Source of the DNA: Jacaranda mimosifolia
Lineage: Eukaryota > Streptophyta > Magnoliopsida > Lamiales > Bignoniaceae
DNA: 64,000 nucleotides
Assembly: GCA_018894105.1 (NCBI GenBank)
Contig: CM032125.1
Location: 36,069,032-36,133,031, forward strand
Reading direction: 5' to 3'
Shown: piece by piece, positions 1 to 9,852 of the stretch
Layout: each line of letters opens with the position of its first letter
Position numbering within the stretch: the first letter of the stretch is position 1
Translations under genes and position numbers: made by a program
Notes under the pieces: generated by a model
Seen by the model: the letters and a program-made list of their open reading frames with translations, nothing else
Databases searched by the model: none
Told to the model about the DNA's origin: nothing

Positions 1-825
1 AAAATATACAAAAAATTTATTTACTGAATAACTATAATACTATATCTCCATTTATCAATATGTATAATTTGTAGAAAAAATACATGAATATAAGAAATTA
101 TACATATAAATTATACATTTATTGCAGGTTTTGATTCAAAGACTCACCTTAGGGAGTAATAATTCAACACGTCAGTTGCTATGTTGTCTGAGTAAATCCA
201 GCAAGCACCACATGTGAAAGCCGCTTTGCAAACAACCATGTTTGATTTGAGAACAAGAAGACAGTTTATAATATATGATAGGGCTGCTCTAAAACTTAGT
301 TCACTATTGACCGGTTTTACTTGATAACAGACAATCGTGTACAGACATATCTCCTTCCCCACTGCTAAACATAGGTCATTCAATAACATAATTTGCATTA
401 AATGGAGTGCCCATAAGGCAATCCGGGGAATTCATTCTTCTGCCTCAAAAACATGTATCCTGCAGCAATGTGCACCATATTTCAAATCAGCTTGGATGCA
501 AACCATGTAGACTATAAAGTGAGGCTATACATATGTATATCGTTTTTTTAGAAGAATTTCTTATAAAATTATGCAATTCAATAAATAGAAACATAGTAAC
601 ATACTAATCAATAAAAAATAAAAACCTTTTTTCCGAAAGAACAAATTTCTAAACTATAAAAGAAGATCTTTGTTTTTAGAAAAACAGCTTGTACATCTAA
701 TGAATACTCTAAACATACAATCAACCAATACATTTCATATATCTGAAAATCCTGATTATAGCAACAAAAAAAGACTTCCAAAACAAAAGAACTGACTTCT
801 TTTAAAACCCAAACTGACTTCAACA
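1..825. other. no gene recognised
   Basis: AT-rich sequence with only short open frames on either strand and no domain I recognise. It could hold upstream exons of the two-exon fragment that starts at 826, but I could not join any frame to it. Confidence 0.5.
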
Positions 826-1301
826 TTGGAAATTTATGGAGCATTGCATCATAGAAAGGCTGTGGAATTTTATAGGATGCGGCTGTACTGGGCAAATTAC
901 ACCATCGAGAGCTGGTACAAGGTAAGTGCATCTCTTCACAATAATTCCTTTTTATAGCTACAATCCTTTGTGATTAATTTATTACAATGCAAAAATTTTT
1001 CCAGGTTCCCGCTGAGATTAAAAAGAAGTTTCAAAATGAGCAAGACCAGAATTTAAAGATTTGCTTGGGACTGAAGGAATTCAGTTTATCTGCTGCTTGT
1101 TTATATGATGACAAGATTTGGCAAGACAAATTTGGTAGTGTTCCTGAGGATGTTCGCAAAAAAACAGCCAAGAAGGTGCTTTGGGTTCAGACTGATTCTG
1201 AGGCATTTGATGCGCATATTTTTGCTTCAGGAGGCATTCAACTAATTAACCATAATGCATGCCCTATTGTAACCTGGAATATGCAATTGGCTCATTATTG
1301 A
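826..1301 (+). CDS. two-exon fragment of an unrecognised plant gene family (copy 1)
   Basis: Exon a runs from about 826 to 921 and ends in SWYK before a GTAAGT donor. Exon b runs 1005-1301 after a TTTTTCCAG acceptor, begins VPAEIKKKF, includes KKVLWVQTDSEAFDAHIF and ends at TGA. The intron is phase 0. What makes this credible is a second copy on the minus strand at 12605-13022 with the same intron position, the same flanking residues (NWYK / VP.. KKMFQNEQD) and codon-level similarity through exon b (LGLREENLSAASLYND against LGLKEFSLSAACLYDD). No start codon for exon a was identified, so the 5' part is missing or spliced from upstream. The family and function are not recognised. It could be a captured gene fragment inside a transposon, or a decayed host gene. 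Confidence 0.5.
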
Positions 1302-1699
1302 ACACTTTAAGTGCATTGGGCTCATCATCTTGCTGCCTCACGGTTTGTATTGACTTTTTCATTATTATTATCAACTAATTGCCTTGCTACTTTCGATGAA
1401 AGTAAATGTACTTTCTTTTAGCAAAAATACTATGAATGTGGCTTTTTGAAGACACTTTGGAATTTTTATATACATTTAAAAGTGCTGCTGAAGTTTTAAC
1501 AACTTTCTTCTCCTCCTAACTGTGACATAATCTATTGAAAGTAATTCAATGTGTTTTGATTAAGTATACTATTTCAAGCAATATAATTCTACAATGAACT
1601 TTAATTCTTTTTCCATATATTTCTCGAATAAACCTATATAACAATAGATACAAAAATGAAAAAAAATTGACATGTAGCTCCACAGGCACATGTGCGGTG
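1302..1699. other. intergenic, nothing recognised
   Basis: AT-rich sequence between the unrecognised gene fragment and the LTR that begins at 1700. No coding frame or repeat was noticed. Confidence 0.5.
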
Positions 1700-2128
1700 T
1701 GTTGGGTGTAAATATATGATTTGAGAGAGATTGATAAATTGGAAGAAGAAGTTTGATATAACACTGCAATATTACAATATTTTTTCAAAGTTCATACAAT
1801 AAAATTTTGGAAATATATTTTGCTACTCTAGGTTTCTACTCTAATATTTTCCTCTCAATACACAAACATACATCTCTCTCTTCAATTGTTCTCTACAAGT
1901 ATATACTACACACATATATATAGACAACATATTTTTCTACACATTTCTATATAGTTCTCTTGCTAGAAGAAGCAAAGTTGGACTTTGCTACTTTGATCCT
2001 TATCTTCTTAGAGGCAAAAACCAACTTATCCACTTCTTCTTTTAACCTTCTTTGATTTTTCTTGACCATTCTTGAATCTTCATTTTTTTTCTTATTTTTT
2101 AATTGAATTACAAATTATTTTTTTAACA
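1700..2128 (-). repeat. 3' LTR of the decayed copia element
   Basis: Begins TGTTGGGTG and ends TTAACA on the plus strand. It is clearly similar along its length to 4789-5237, for example the shared CACACATATATATAGACA stretch and the AGCAAAGTTG.ACTTTGC tract. It is followed by the complement of a polypurine tract. Confidence 0.75.
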
Positions 2129-2241
2129 CCCCCTCTTAATTTGTAATTGGAACTTATTTTCAAAACTTTTTATTTTGTAGTTTTATTGTACATATGCGGC
2201 TAACAAGTAAAATATGCAAAATCACATCATTCATAAATTTT

Positions 2242-3870
2242 CTATGGGCTTCTTACCATTCGGATTGGGCTTTTAGATTTTGGATATGATCCGCCAGATG
2301 ACTCTGATGAGCTAGAGCTTGGATTGGAGCATGAACTAGTGCTTCCACTAGTGCTTGGTTGCTCATCTTGTTTTGAAGTAGTAGCTGGGCTAGGCAAATA
2401 AATGATCTTTGTTTTCATCTTTTCATTTTCTTCCAATTTCATGCCTTCTTTTCATCAAAAATAACATCCATAATTATAATGAGTTTGCTTGTCTTTGGAT
2501 CTAATAGACGATATCCCTTAGGTTCATCACTATGGCCAATAAAGATTAGTTTTTCTCCTTTATCGTCAAACTTCTCTCTTTGTTGAGAAGGAATGTGTGA
2601 ATAAGCAATACATACAAAGACTTTGAGATGATTTACTTGAGGCTATCTTTGATGGCATGCTTTATATGGAGTCTTGTTTGGAACCACTTTAGTTGGTGAT
2701 CGGTTGAAAATATAGACTGCAGCATTAACTGCTTCTCCTAAGTAACTTTTGCGAAGTCCTTTGCCAAACATCACGCTTCGTGCCATTTCAACAATTGTGC
2801 GAGTCTTTTGCTCAGCAACTCTATTTTGTTGAGGACTATACCGAACTCTTAATTTTCGGTGGATTCTTTTCTCTTTGCAATAATCAAGAAGGATTTTTCA
2901 ATAAATTCACCTCCTCAATTTATTCTAAGAGTATTTATTTTTCTGCCGCTTTCATTCTCCACATGTGCTTTAAATTCCATAAACTTAGGAAATGCATCTG
3001 ACGTCTACTTTAGAATATAGACCCAGATCATTATAGTGTAGTCATCAACAAATAGAAGAAAGTACACGTTATTGTTTAGAGATTGCGTCTATGTTGGCCC
3101 ACGTATCAGCATTTACCAATTCAAGAGGAGCTTTAGCTTTGTATGATATCTTTGAAAATGGTAGACAATACATTTTTCCAAAGATACATCCTTCACAGGT
3201 CTTTTCTCAATCTGGAATATCTAGAAGACCCATTACCATATTTTTCTTTTTCAACAAGCTCAAGACTCTATAGTTCAAATGCCCATACCTTAGATGCAAA
3301 AGGCTATAATTTTCATTTGTTGAACTCTAAAGCACCACCTTCTCATTCAAAGGCAAATTAAGAGAAAAAACTTTATTGGAACTCATCTTCATTTTAGCCA
3401 TCATGAGATTCTTTTGCTTGTCAACAATGACATACTGGTCATTATTAAACTCCACTTTGTAACCTTTCTCCAACATTGACAAACACTCAGCAAATTTTAT
3501 GCTAAATTGGGAACATAAATGACATCCTTAATGATATTAATTTCACCTTCTTTTGTTTGGACCTCAATTGCTCATTTCCTAGTAATTTGCGGGTTTTTCT
3601 ATCTCCTAGTTTCACTTCTGTTGAATATGACTCATTGAGGTTCACAAATATTTTCTTATTTCTGCACATGTGATTGCTGCATCCACCTTTTGATATCCTC
3701 CAAATTGATTTTTCAAAATTTTTCATGCATCTTTTGATGTTTTTACACCCATAATGCACGGAAGGATAGATATACTTACCCCTTGGTGCATAAGGGACAA
3801 GGCCCTTGCATCTTTGGTCGTGTTCTCATTTCTTCTTTGCTGTTGTTAATGCTACTTCTTCCTCCAGTGT
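2242..3870 (-). pseudogene. copia gag-pol remnant (protease, integrase, hinge)
   Basis: Read on the minus strand from high to low coordinates. Near 3870-3780 is a gag piece. Near 3760-3500 is an aspartic-protease region with a CSNHMCRNKK motif like that of copia proteases. Near 2820-2460 is the integrase C-terminal part (AEQKTRTIVEMARSVMFGKG, NRSPTKVVPNKTPYKA, RLLDPKTSKL). Near 2442-2242 is a serine-rich hinge ending in PIRMVRSP. Frame changes and stops interrupt every part, and the gag-protease junction is deleted, so it cannot make a product. Confidence 0.75.
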
Positions 3871-3888
3871 ATATGTTTCATAACCTTC

Positions 3889-4585
3889 TGTTAAGAAATG
3901 GACATTGGACCTAACTCAATCCTAAAACTTAGCTCAAGAGATGAGGATTGTCCAATACCATATATAGAGACCACAATTCATTTATTTTATCGATGCCGGA
4001 TGTGGGGTGTGTTAGTGTCCCACATCGATGAAATAAATAACTTATGGTCTTTGTATATGGTATTGGACAATCCTTACCTCTTCAGCTAACTTTTGGAGTT
4101 GAGTTAGGCCCAATGTCTATTCCTTAACATGGTATCAGAGCCACATATTCTTGATGTTGGGCTATCCAGTATTGTTGGGCCACTAATTTCATGTTATTTC
4201 ACACTCTATATGTTTATTTATAGGCGTGCGTCGGGTGTGCTAGTGTCTCACATCGGTGAAATAAATAAATTGTGGTCTCTATATACGGTCTTAGGCAATC
4301 CTCATCTTTTGAGCTAGCTTTTGGACTTGAGTTAGGCTCAAGATCCATTCTTTAATATAGTATCGGAGCCACTAATTCCCGATGTTGGGCCACCTAGTGT
4401 TGTTGGGCCATCCATTTGATGTTATTTCACGCTTCAAATGTTCATTTATGGGCATGCACGGGGTGTGTTAGTATCTCATATCGGTGAAATAAATAAATTG
4501 TGGCCTCTATATATAGTATTGGATAATCTTCACCTCTTGAGTTAGTTTTTGGAGTTGAATTAAGCCCAATGTCCATTCCTTAACA
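3889..4585 (+). mobile_element. small non-coding LTR-type (TRIM-like) element nested in copia gag
   Basis: A 697-bp insertion splits the gag reading frame and is flanked by the perfect 5-bp duplication CCTTC (3884-3888 and 4586-4590). It starts TGTTAAG and ends CTTAACA. The first 241 bp (3889-4129) have inverted ends (TTAAG.AATGGACATTGG against CCAATGTC.ATTCCTTAA) and are followed directly by TGGTATCAGAGCC, the usual primer-binding site for initiator tRNA-Met. Two further units (about 4130-4355 and 4356-4585) repeat the same core plus the primer-site motif, so the core is present three times. It has no coding capacity. Length, TG...CA ends, primer site and 5-bp duplication fit a TRIM, but the inverted ends and triple core are unusual. 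Confidence 0.75.
4017..4058 (+). promoter_or_regulatory. USE-like plus TATA-like pair in TRIM-like unit 1
   Basis: GTCCCACATCG (4017-4027) matches the plant snRNA upstream sequence element consensus RTCCCACATCG, and a TATAT box lies at 4054-4058, leaving 26 bp between them. The same pair recurs in unit 2 (4245-4255 and 4280-4285, 24 bp apart) and, more degenerate, in unit 3 (4473-4483 and 4508-4515, 24 bp apart). In plant snRNA genes a gap near 24 bp is the RNA polymerase III arrangement and about 34 bp the polymerase II one. Promoter activity here is inference. Confidence 0.45.
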
Positions 4586-4788
4586 CCTTCTTCAACTATA
4601 TCCCAGAGTTCATGGGACATAAACAATGTCTTCATTCGAAAGCTCCATAATTCATAATCTTGACCAACAAAGATTGGAACACCTTGTTAAGAATATGTGC
4701 AGGCAAGCTTGTTGCTATTGCTTGAAGCCATTTTTGTGTATAGAAGGGGTTATCAAGTCAAGGGATGGCTCCAATACCAAAAAAAGTA

Positions 4789-5237
4789 TGTTGGATGTAA
4801 ATATATAATTTGAGAGAGATTGATAAATTGGAAGAAGAAATTTGATATAACATTGTAATATTATAATATTTTTCTAAAACTCATGCAATAAAACTTTGAA
4901 AATATATTTTTGCTTCTCTAGGTTTCTACTCGAATATTTTCCTCTCAATACACAAATATACATCTCTCTCTTCAATTGTTCTCTATAAGTACATACTACA
5001 CACATATATATAGACACCATATTTTTCTACACATTTCTATATGGTTCTCTTGTTAATTAGAAGCAAAGTTGAACTTTGCTACTTTGATGCTTATTTTATT
5101 GGAGGCAAAAATTAATTTGTCCACTTCTTCCTTTAACCTTCTTTGACTTTTCTTGACAATTCTTAACCTTCTTTGACTTTTCTTGACCATTCTTGAATCT
5201 TTATTTTTTTAATTAATTAAAAATTATTCTTTTAATG
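4789..5237 (-). repeat. 5' LTR of the decayed copia element, abutting gene A
   Basis: Starts TGTTGGATG and ends near TTTTAATG on the plus strand, with the primer-binding site just to its left. It contains a partial duplication of CTTCTTTGACTTTTCTTGAC. The sequence shared with the leaders of genes B and C resumes at about 5285, so the insertion lies about 85 bp upstream of the start codon of gene A and has displaced the promoter seen in the paralogues. Confidence 0.7.
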
Positions 5238-5244
5238 CTTTCTA

Positions 5245-5284
5245 GTGTGTGTGTATATATATATACACGCACACACACACACAC
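5245..5284. repeat. GT/TA/AC microsatellite
   Basis: A run of GT, then TA, then CA dinucleotides between the copia LTR and the leader of gene A. It is absent from the leaders of genes B and C. Confidence 0.8.
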
Positions 5285-5321
5285 CAACCATCTATTACCA
5301 GTGCACAATCTGCAGAGACAT

Positions 5322-7850
5322 ATGTCTCAGATCTACGACAACTGGGAAAGGCTGGTGGCTGCTGTTTTGAAGAAAGAGCAGCTTTGGCAACTTTTCCATT
5401 CTCACTCGAGAAGCCCGAGTATACTTTCTGAAGCGTCAGATTTCAGTTCCAGTTTGGATTTGAGTTCTCCACTCCATGATGTGTCCTTTGCCTTTTTAAG
5501 TCCTGCAGGAAGCTCATCTTCAGTTGCAAAGTCAGGAGAAGTGCTTCCTAAGCTGGTATTTACAGCAGAGTTTAGTCCAACCTTTGGACTTGAAGATTTG
5601 TCGAGGGCTTCTGCAGAGTATATTGGGGAGGGAACATTTGGGAGTGTGCATGTTGCTACTCTTGATAATGGGACCAAATTTGTGGTGAAGAGACTGAAGC
5701 CGGTGAGTCTTTCTGAACAACAGTTTAGGCGGCACGTGGAGATTGTTGGGAATATCCGGGATGCAAATATCGCCACCTTGAAGGGTTACTATTCTACCAA
5801 AGATGAAAAGCTTCTGCTGTATGATTATTACAGTGAGGGGAACTTGTCTCAATTGTTACACGGTATGTCATTCAACTCCATTAGAACTTCGGTTTTTCAT
5901 TGCTGATTTGTTTATTTTTCTGAATGAAAATGCTACAAGAAAAATGGTTTCTGCAATGGTTTTTTTAAATTACTTTAGAGATATTAGATTTAGAGGGTGT
6001 TTGGGTAGATTATTTAAAGGATTTTATAAGTTTCAAACTCTTGTTCTATTCAAACACTTTAAAAATTTATTTTCAAAATAAGATTTAATATGTTATCAGT
6101 TCCAAAAACATCTTGTAACACGTTTTGAGGAGCGGTCATCCAAAGACCTTTTGAACCACTTGAGATGCAGGTTTAGTGTTGAATATACTCTTGATCACAG
6201 GACTTAAAAATTTGCCAGTTAACCATGTGTGTGTCCTCAATTCAGTCAACGCAATAACCACAAAACGACAGTTGAAATTTGAAAACTTAATTTATATGAT
6301 CTGATGCATTTTTTTCATGTTTTCAGGAAGAAATGGACAGAATCGGGCTGATATAGACTGGCCAACCCGATTGAGAATTGCGCTTGGTGCAGCAAGGGGA
6401 ATTGCTCATATACACGCTCAGAACGGTGGGCAGCTTGTCCATGGAAACATTCAATCTTCTAATATTTTTATTAGTCCAGAACGGCGTGGCTGGGTATCGG
6501 ATGTTGGCTTGGCAGACTTGATAATAACTACTTTCACGCCAACTGCTCACTGTTATGCTCCGGAAGTCAAGAATACTCAAAATGTATCCCAAGCATCCGA
6601 CGTCTATAGCTTTGGGGTTCTTCTGCTTGAACTTCTTACTCGAAGGTCCCCTGTACAAGTCAGCGGTCATGAAGCTGTTGATCTGGTAATGTTGGCTAAT
6701 TCTCTCAGTCCCTTGCAGTGGATCGACGAAGTATTTGATATTGATCTACCCAAGGATCCTTGTACAAAGAAAGAGATAGCAAGGATGTTACGTATAGGAA
6801 TAAGTTGTGTAGCAAATTCCCCAAAGAAAAGACCAAAAATATCTGAAGTTGTGAGGATGATAGAGAATTTCATTATGATGAATATGGTAAGTCAGATTTC
6901 TGTGGAAGCAGAAAGGAATAAAATGGTATTTTTTGAGGGTTGCGATGGCGACTTTGACCTAGCGGATCTGTTGAGCGCTTGGGCTGCGGTCCTTGGAGAG
7001 GGAAACCTTGCAACTTCATATAAGGCAATATTAGAAAATGGAATCACAGTTGTGGTGAAGAGATTGAGTGAAGTGATTGTTCCGAAAGAAGAATTTCAGC
7101 AACATATGGAGGTCATTGGAAGGATATGGAAGCACAATAATATTGCTGAATTAAAGGCATACTACTATTCTCAGGATGAAAAGCTCTTGGTGTATGATTA
7201 TTACAATCAGGGGAGTGTATCTGCCATGCTACATGGTAAGTAAAAAATAAAATTTTAAAATAGAGATATGCATAATCTAATGCATTCTAGTCTACTTTGC
7301 AGGAGAAAGACCTTTGTATTGGAAGACCAGACTAGAAATTGCATTGGGTGCAGCAAGGGGAGTTGCTCATATCCACAGACAAGATGGGGGAAAGTTTGTG
7401 CATGGAAATATAAGAACTTCAAACATTTTCCTCGACGAACAACAATATGTCCGAATAGCTGATGTTGGATTGGCAACAATATTGTCGAGCCCAACAACAT
7501 TGTCACTTATGCAGGCTGATGGATACTGTGCCCCAGAAGTCAACGACATCAAGAAAATGTCCCAAGCTTCTGATGTGTTCAGCTTTGGAGTTGTGCTACT
7601 TGAACTTCTCTCTGGAAGGCAACCTCCCCACCACACAGATGATGACAAGACCATCTCACTAATCAGGTGGGTTCAGGTGTTGCAACTGCTGGATGTGGTG
7701 ATGGAGTGTGTTGTTACTGTCCCCGAGGGCAGACCTAAAATGGCTGATGTAGTGAGGAAACTGGAGGAGATTTGTGAAGTTGAAACTGCGAGCAGTTCAT
7801 CTGTTGAAGCAAGATTGGAAGATCTATTAATGTCCACATTAGCACCATGA
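5322..7850 (+). CDS. double pseudokinase protein, gene A
   Basis: Three exons, 5322-5862, 6327-7235 and 7303-7850, give 665 residues. Both introns are phase 1 with GTATGT and GTAAGT donors, and each falls after the LLHG or MLHG of a kinase N-lobe. Residues 1-45 are the YDNWERLV module and 46-75 a serine-rich linker. Kinase-like domain 1 (about 88-365) has glycine loop GEGTFG, Lys123, Glu140, HGN at 219-221 instead of HRD, DVG at 239-241 and APE at 258-260. Domain 2 (about 380-645) starts with the LRR-III-type NKMVFFEG and has Lys425, Glu442, HGN 517-519, DVG 537-539 and APE 560-562. A segment of about 28 residues before the last helices of domain 2, present in gene B, is missing. Residues 397-401 read SAWAA where B and C have RASA. 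No signal peptide or membrane helix is seen. The family is the kinase half of LRR-III receptor kinases; catalysis is unlikely and a scaffold or immune decoy role is inference. The chosen start is the first ATG shared with B and C. Confidence 0.85.
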
Positions 7851-8560
7851 AGTTGTGTGTATTTGGGAAAGTCTTTGTCTTCTAAGCTGAAGTTTGTGAT
7901 AATATTTGAAGTTTTCTCTCCCTCTCATCAAATAATTAAGTGCATGCGCATGAGTAGCAGAATTTGATTGTTGTTGGATAAGAACATAACTTGATTCGGG
8001 ATTGTCGTGAGGTTGTTTAGGTTCAGTCTATTTTTTTTGGTTTTGGTGCATTAAACAAAGTTCAAAGAGGTTGGAGAAATTGAAAGAAGGTTAGGGTCAC
8101 GGGGCAATTTTAGCTGTAACTTTTCATTGTTTAATTTAAATAATATAGTAATAAATGAACGTATTTTGTCTTACTAAGGTAGACTCACACTGTTCATCTC
8201 ATTTGGAAGATCAAGATGCCGTCAGATGTCTCAATTAAATAATTTTTGCTTTGAGTCTAGTTGGTATTGAGTTAAATAATTCTTGCTTTTAGAACAATTG
8301 AATATTTTTAATATTGTGGGAAGACTTCTTTTGCATGTCACGGCCAATCGGAGCATCCAGGAAGAATCCTTTTCATACTTGGGTTGCTTTTTGGCTGATA
8401 GTTTAGTCTCAACATTTAACTACCTAATCAGTAACCCTTCCTACGTCGAAATCTCTACGAAATTAAGGCAATCCCACAGAGTCTCTGAACTTTCAGCTTT
8501 ATATAGCTTCCTACGGACTTCACTCATTTTCAGTCATCTTGAAAAGAGAGGACTTTGAAG
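7851..8560. other. 3' flank of gene A, no gene
   Basis: Closely similar to 31796-32534 downstream of gene C and to 22829-23575 downstream of gene B, so it belongs to the segmental duplication. It probably includes the 3' UTR. A leader-like stretch (GAAAAGAGAGGACTTTGAAG) precedes the broken gene at 8561. Confidence 0.6.
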
Positions 8561-9852
8561 ATGACCCAAGTGTACGACAATTGGGAGAGGCTTGTCCGAA
8601 CCACGCTGAGATGAGATGAGCTTTGGCAGTTATGCCATGACCACTCGAGGACCCCAAGTGGTGGCTCCACCACCTCAGGGTCAAGGGCCCATCTTGGTCA
8701 TAGTTACCAAACATTCCTTTTAGCGTAAAGTACCGCGAAGGCGCGAATTGGTAATTGCTTACCAATTCAAGGTACTTTTACGAATTGGTACTGTATGGTA
8801 TTCAAATTGGTACTCTCAAATATGGGAATTGGATTATTGAAAGTAAAAACAAAATATATAAAAAAATTTAATAAAAGTTTATTAGTGTACTAGAATTTTT
8901 TTAATCCTTTTTAATATGTTTTATAGAATTCTCATATTCGTAAAATAAAAAAGTGAAAAAGGTATTATAATAAATATATATATATATATTGCATGGCTGA
9001 TAAAAATTATTTAATTATATTTTAACTTTAGAATACAAAAAGTTTCACTACTTAGAGGAATCAATGAAAAGGTAAATAAAAAAAGAGACTAATATAGAGG
9101 TAGATGAAAAGAGTGAGACCAAGTAGGCAGAAATAAATTAAAAATACCTAGAAAAATAAAAGAGGAGACATATAGACAAAGCATAAATTAGAAGTACATT
9201 GAAGATGAAAAAAGACAAAAAAAACAAATGCAATTAAATCATGCTCTGCACTCAAAATTTTAATGCAACACTTTCCACATCACAAAACTTTCTCTGTATA
9301 TACATAGGACATCCCACGCATATTTTCTCTTATCCAACTTAATATATCAATATGTTTTGGCATCAACATAAAATATATGTGGATGATTCTATTTAAATTT
9401 TATGCAATTTTTTTTATGATTTTCTAACTTTTTTGGAGATTTTACATTGAGAGCGTACCAAATAAATTATATAAATCTACCACATACCAAAGAACATATG
9501 GACAAAGCCTACCCCAAAGTAGCATATTGTAAATTATATAAGCATACCACGTATCAAAAGAGCGTATCGACTAAGCCTACCCCCAGCATACCATATTTTT
9601 AGTAAAGTGACATATTGCGTATCCGTACTTGTACCACGTACTATAGAGTACCACAAATTCGGTAAGTATGGTCCTAGTTCAATTTCTCCGGTGGCTTCTA
9701 AGAGTTCTTGTGAGTACCCTTTGACTCACCAGAATCCAGAAGGTGATGAAGCTGAACTCAAGAACGCTAAGCCTATGAGGAGAGGGAAATCAAGATTGCG
9801 TCTGGATAGATGGATTTTGACTCGATGCATGGCTGTCCAATACTTCAGTTAA
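8561..9852 (+). pseudogene. broken YDNW-module gene, copy beside gene A
   Basis: Begins ATG ACC CAA GTG with [12 protein letters not shown], but codon 18 is TGA, so the frame ends at once. The rest of the first exon (SSCEYPLTHQNPEG, KPMRRGKSRL, MAVQYFS) continues after about 9673. The two halves are separated by an insertion of roughly 1 kb that is absent from the sister copy at 32535-32850. No kinase sequence follows. It is a relic of another member of the family with its own variant N-terminus (MTQV). Confidence 0.7.
8685..9672. mobile_element. about 1-kb AT-rich insertion with imperfect terminal inverted repeats
   Basis: Defined by comparison with 32535-32850, which runs straight through the site. 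The left end reads GGTCATAGTTACCAA. The right end, reverse complemented, reads GGACCATACTTACCGAA, giving imperfect inverted termini. It contains internal repeats of a TACCACATACCA-type phrase near 9475-9600. I found no clear target duplication. It is probably a non-autonomous DNA transposon; the edges are good to about 10 bp. Confidence 0.5.

Larger units (their letters stand above)
1700..5237 (-). mobile_element. decayed Ty1/copia LTR retrotransposon, antisense
   Basis: Two LTRs in direct orientation (1700-2128 and 4789-5237) bound an internal region that reads on the minus strand. Next to the right LTR is a primer-binding site (reverse complement reads TTGGTATTGGAGCCATCCC), followed by a gag start closely matching the one at 63732. 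Next to the left LTR is a purine tract (AAGAGGGGG on the minus strand). Protease, integrase and hinge remnants follow in the expected order toward lower coordinates. Most of gag and all of RT/RNase H are absent, and the rest carries many stops. No target-site duplication was found, so one end may be rearranged. The element at the right edge of the window (63154 onward) belongs to the same family in the opposite orientation. Confidence 0.8.

Noticed and set aside
4130..4144. TGGTATCAGAGCC as part of a tRNA gene
   Set aside because: It is a retroelement primer-binding site next to an LTR end. No cloverleaf or A and B boxes are present.
3889..4585. Cassandra-type TRIM with an embedded 5S rRNA promoter
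   Set aside because: I looked for the 5S-like core and found none. The conserved motif here is the snRNA-type CCCACATCG instead.
5402..5776. Long antisense open frames (about 123 codons) opposite the first exon of genes A, B and C
   Set aside because: They overlap the conserved sense exon in all three copies and arise from its codon pattern. They have no recognisable domain and no independent splice or start evidence.
6667..6873. Minus-strand frames opposite the kinase exons (for example 6323-6670, 30226-30615)
   Set aside because: They are shadows of well-supported sense exons with conserved kinase motifs and splice sites.
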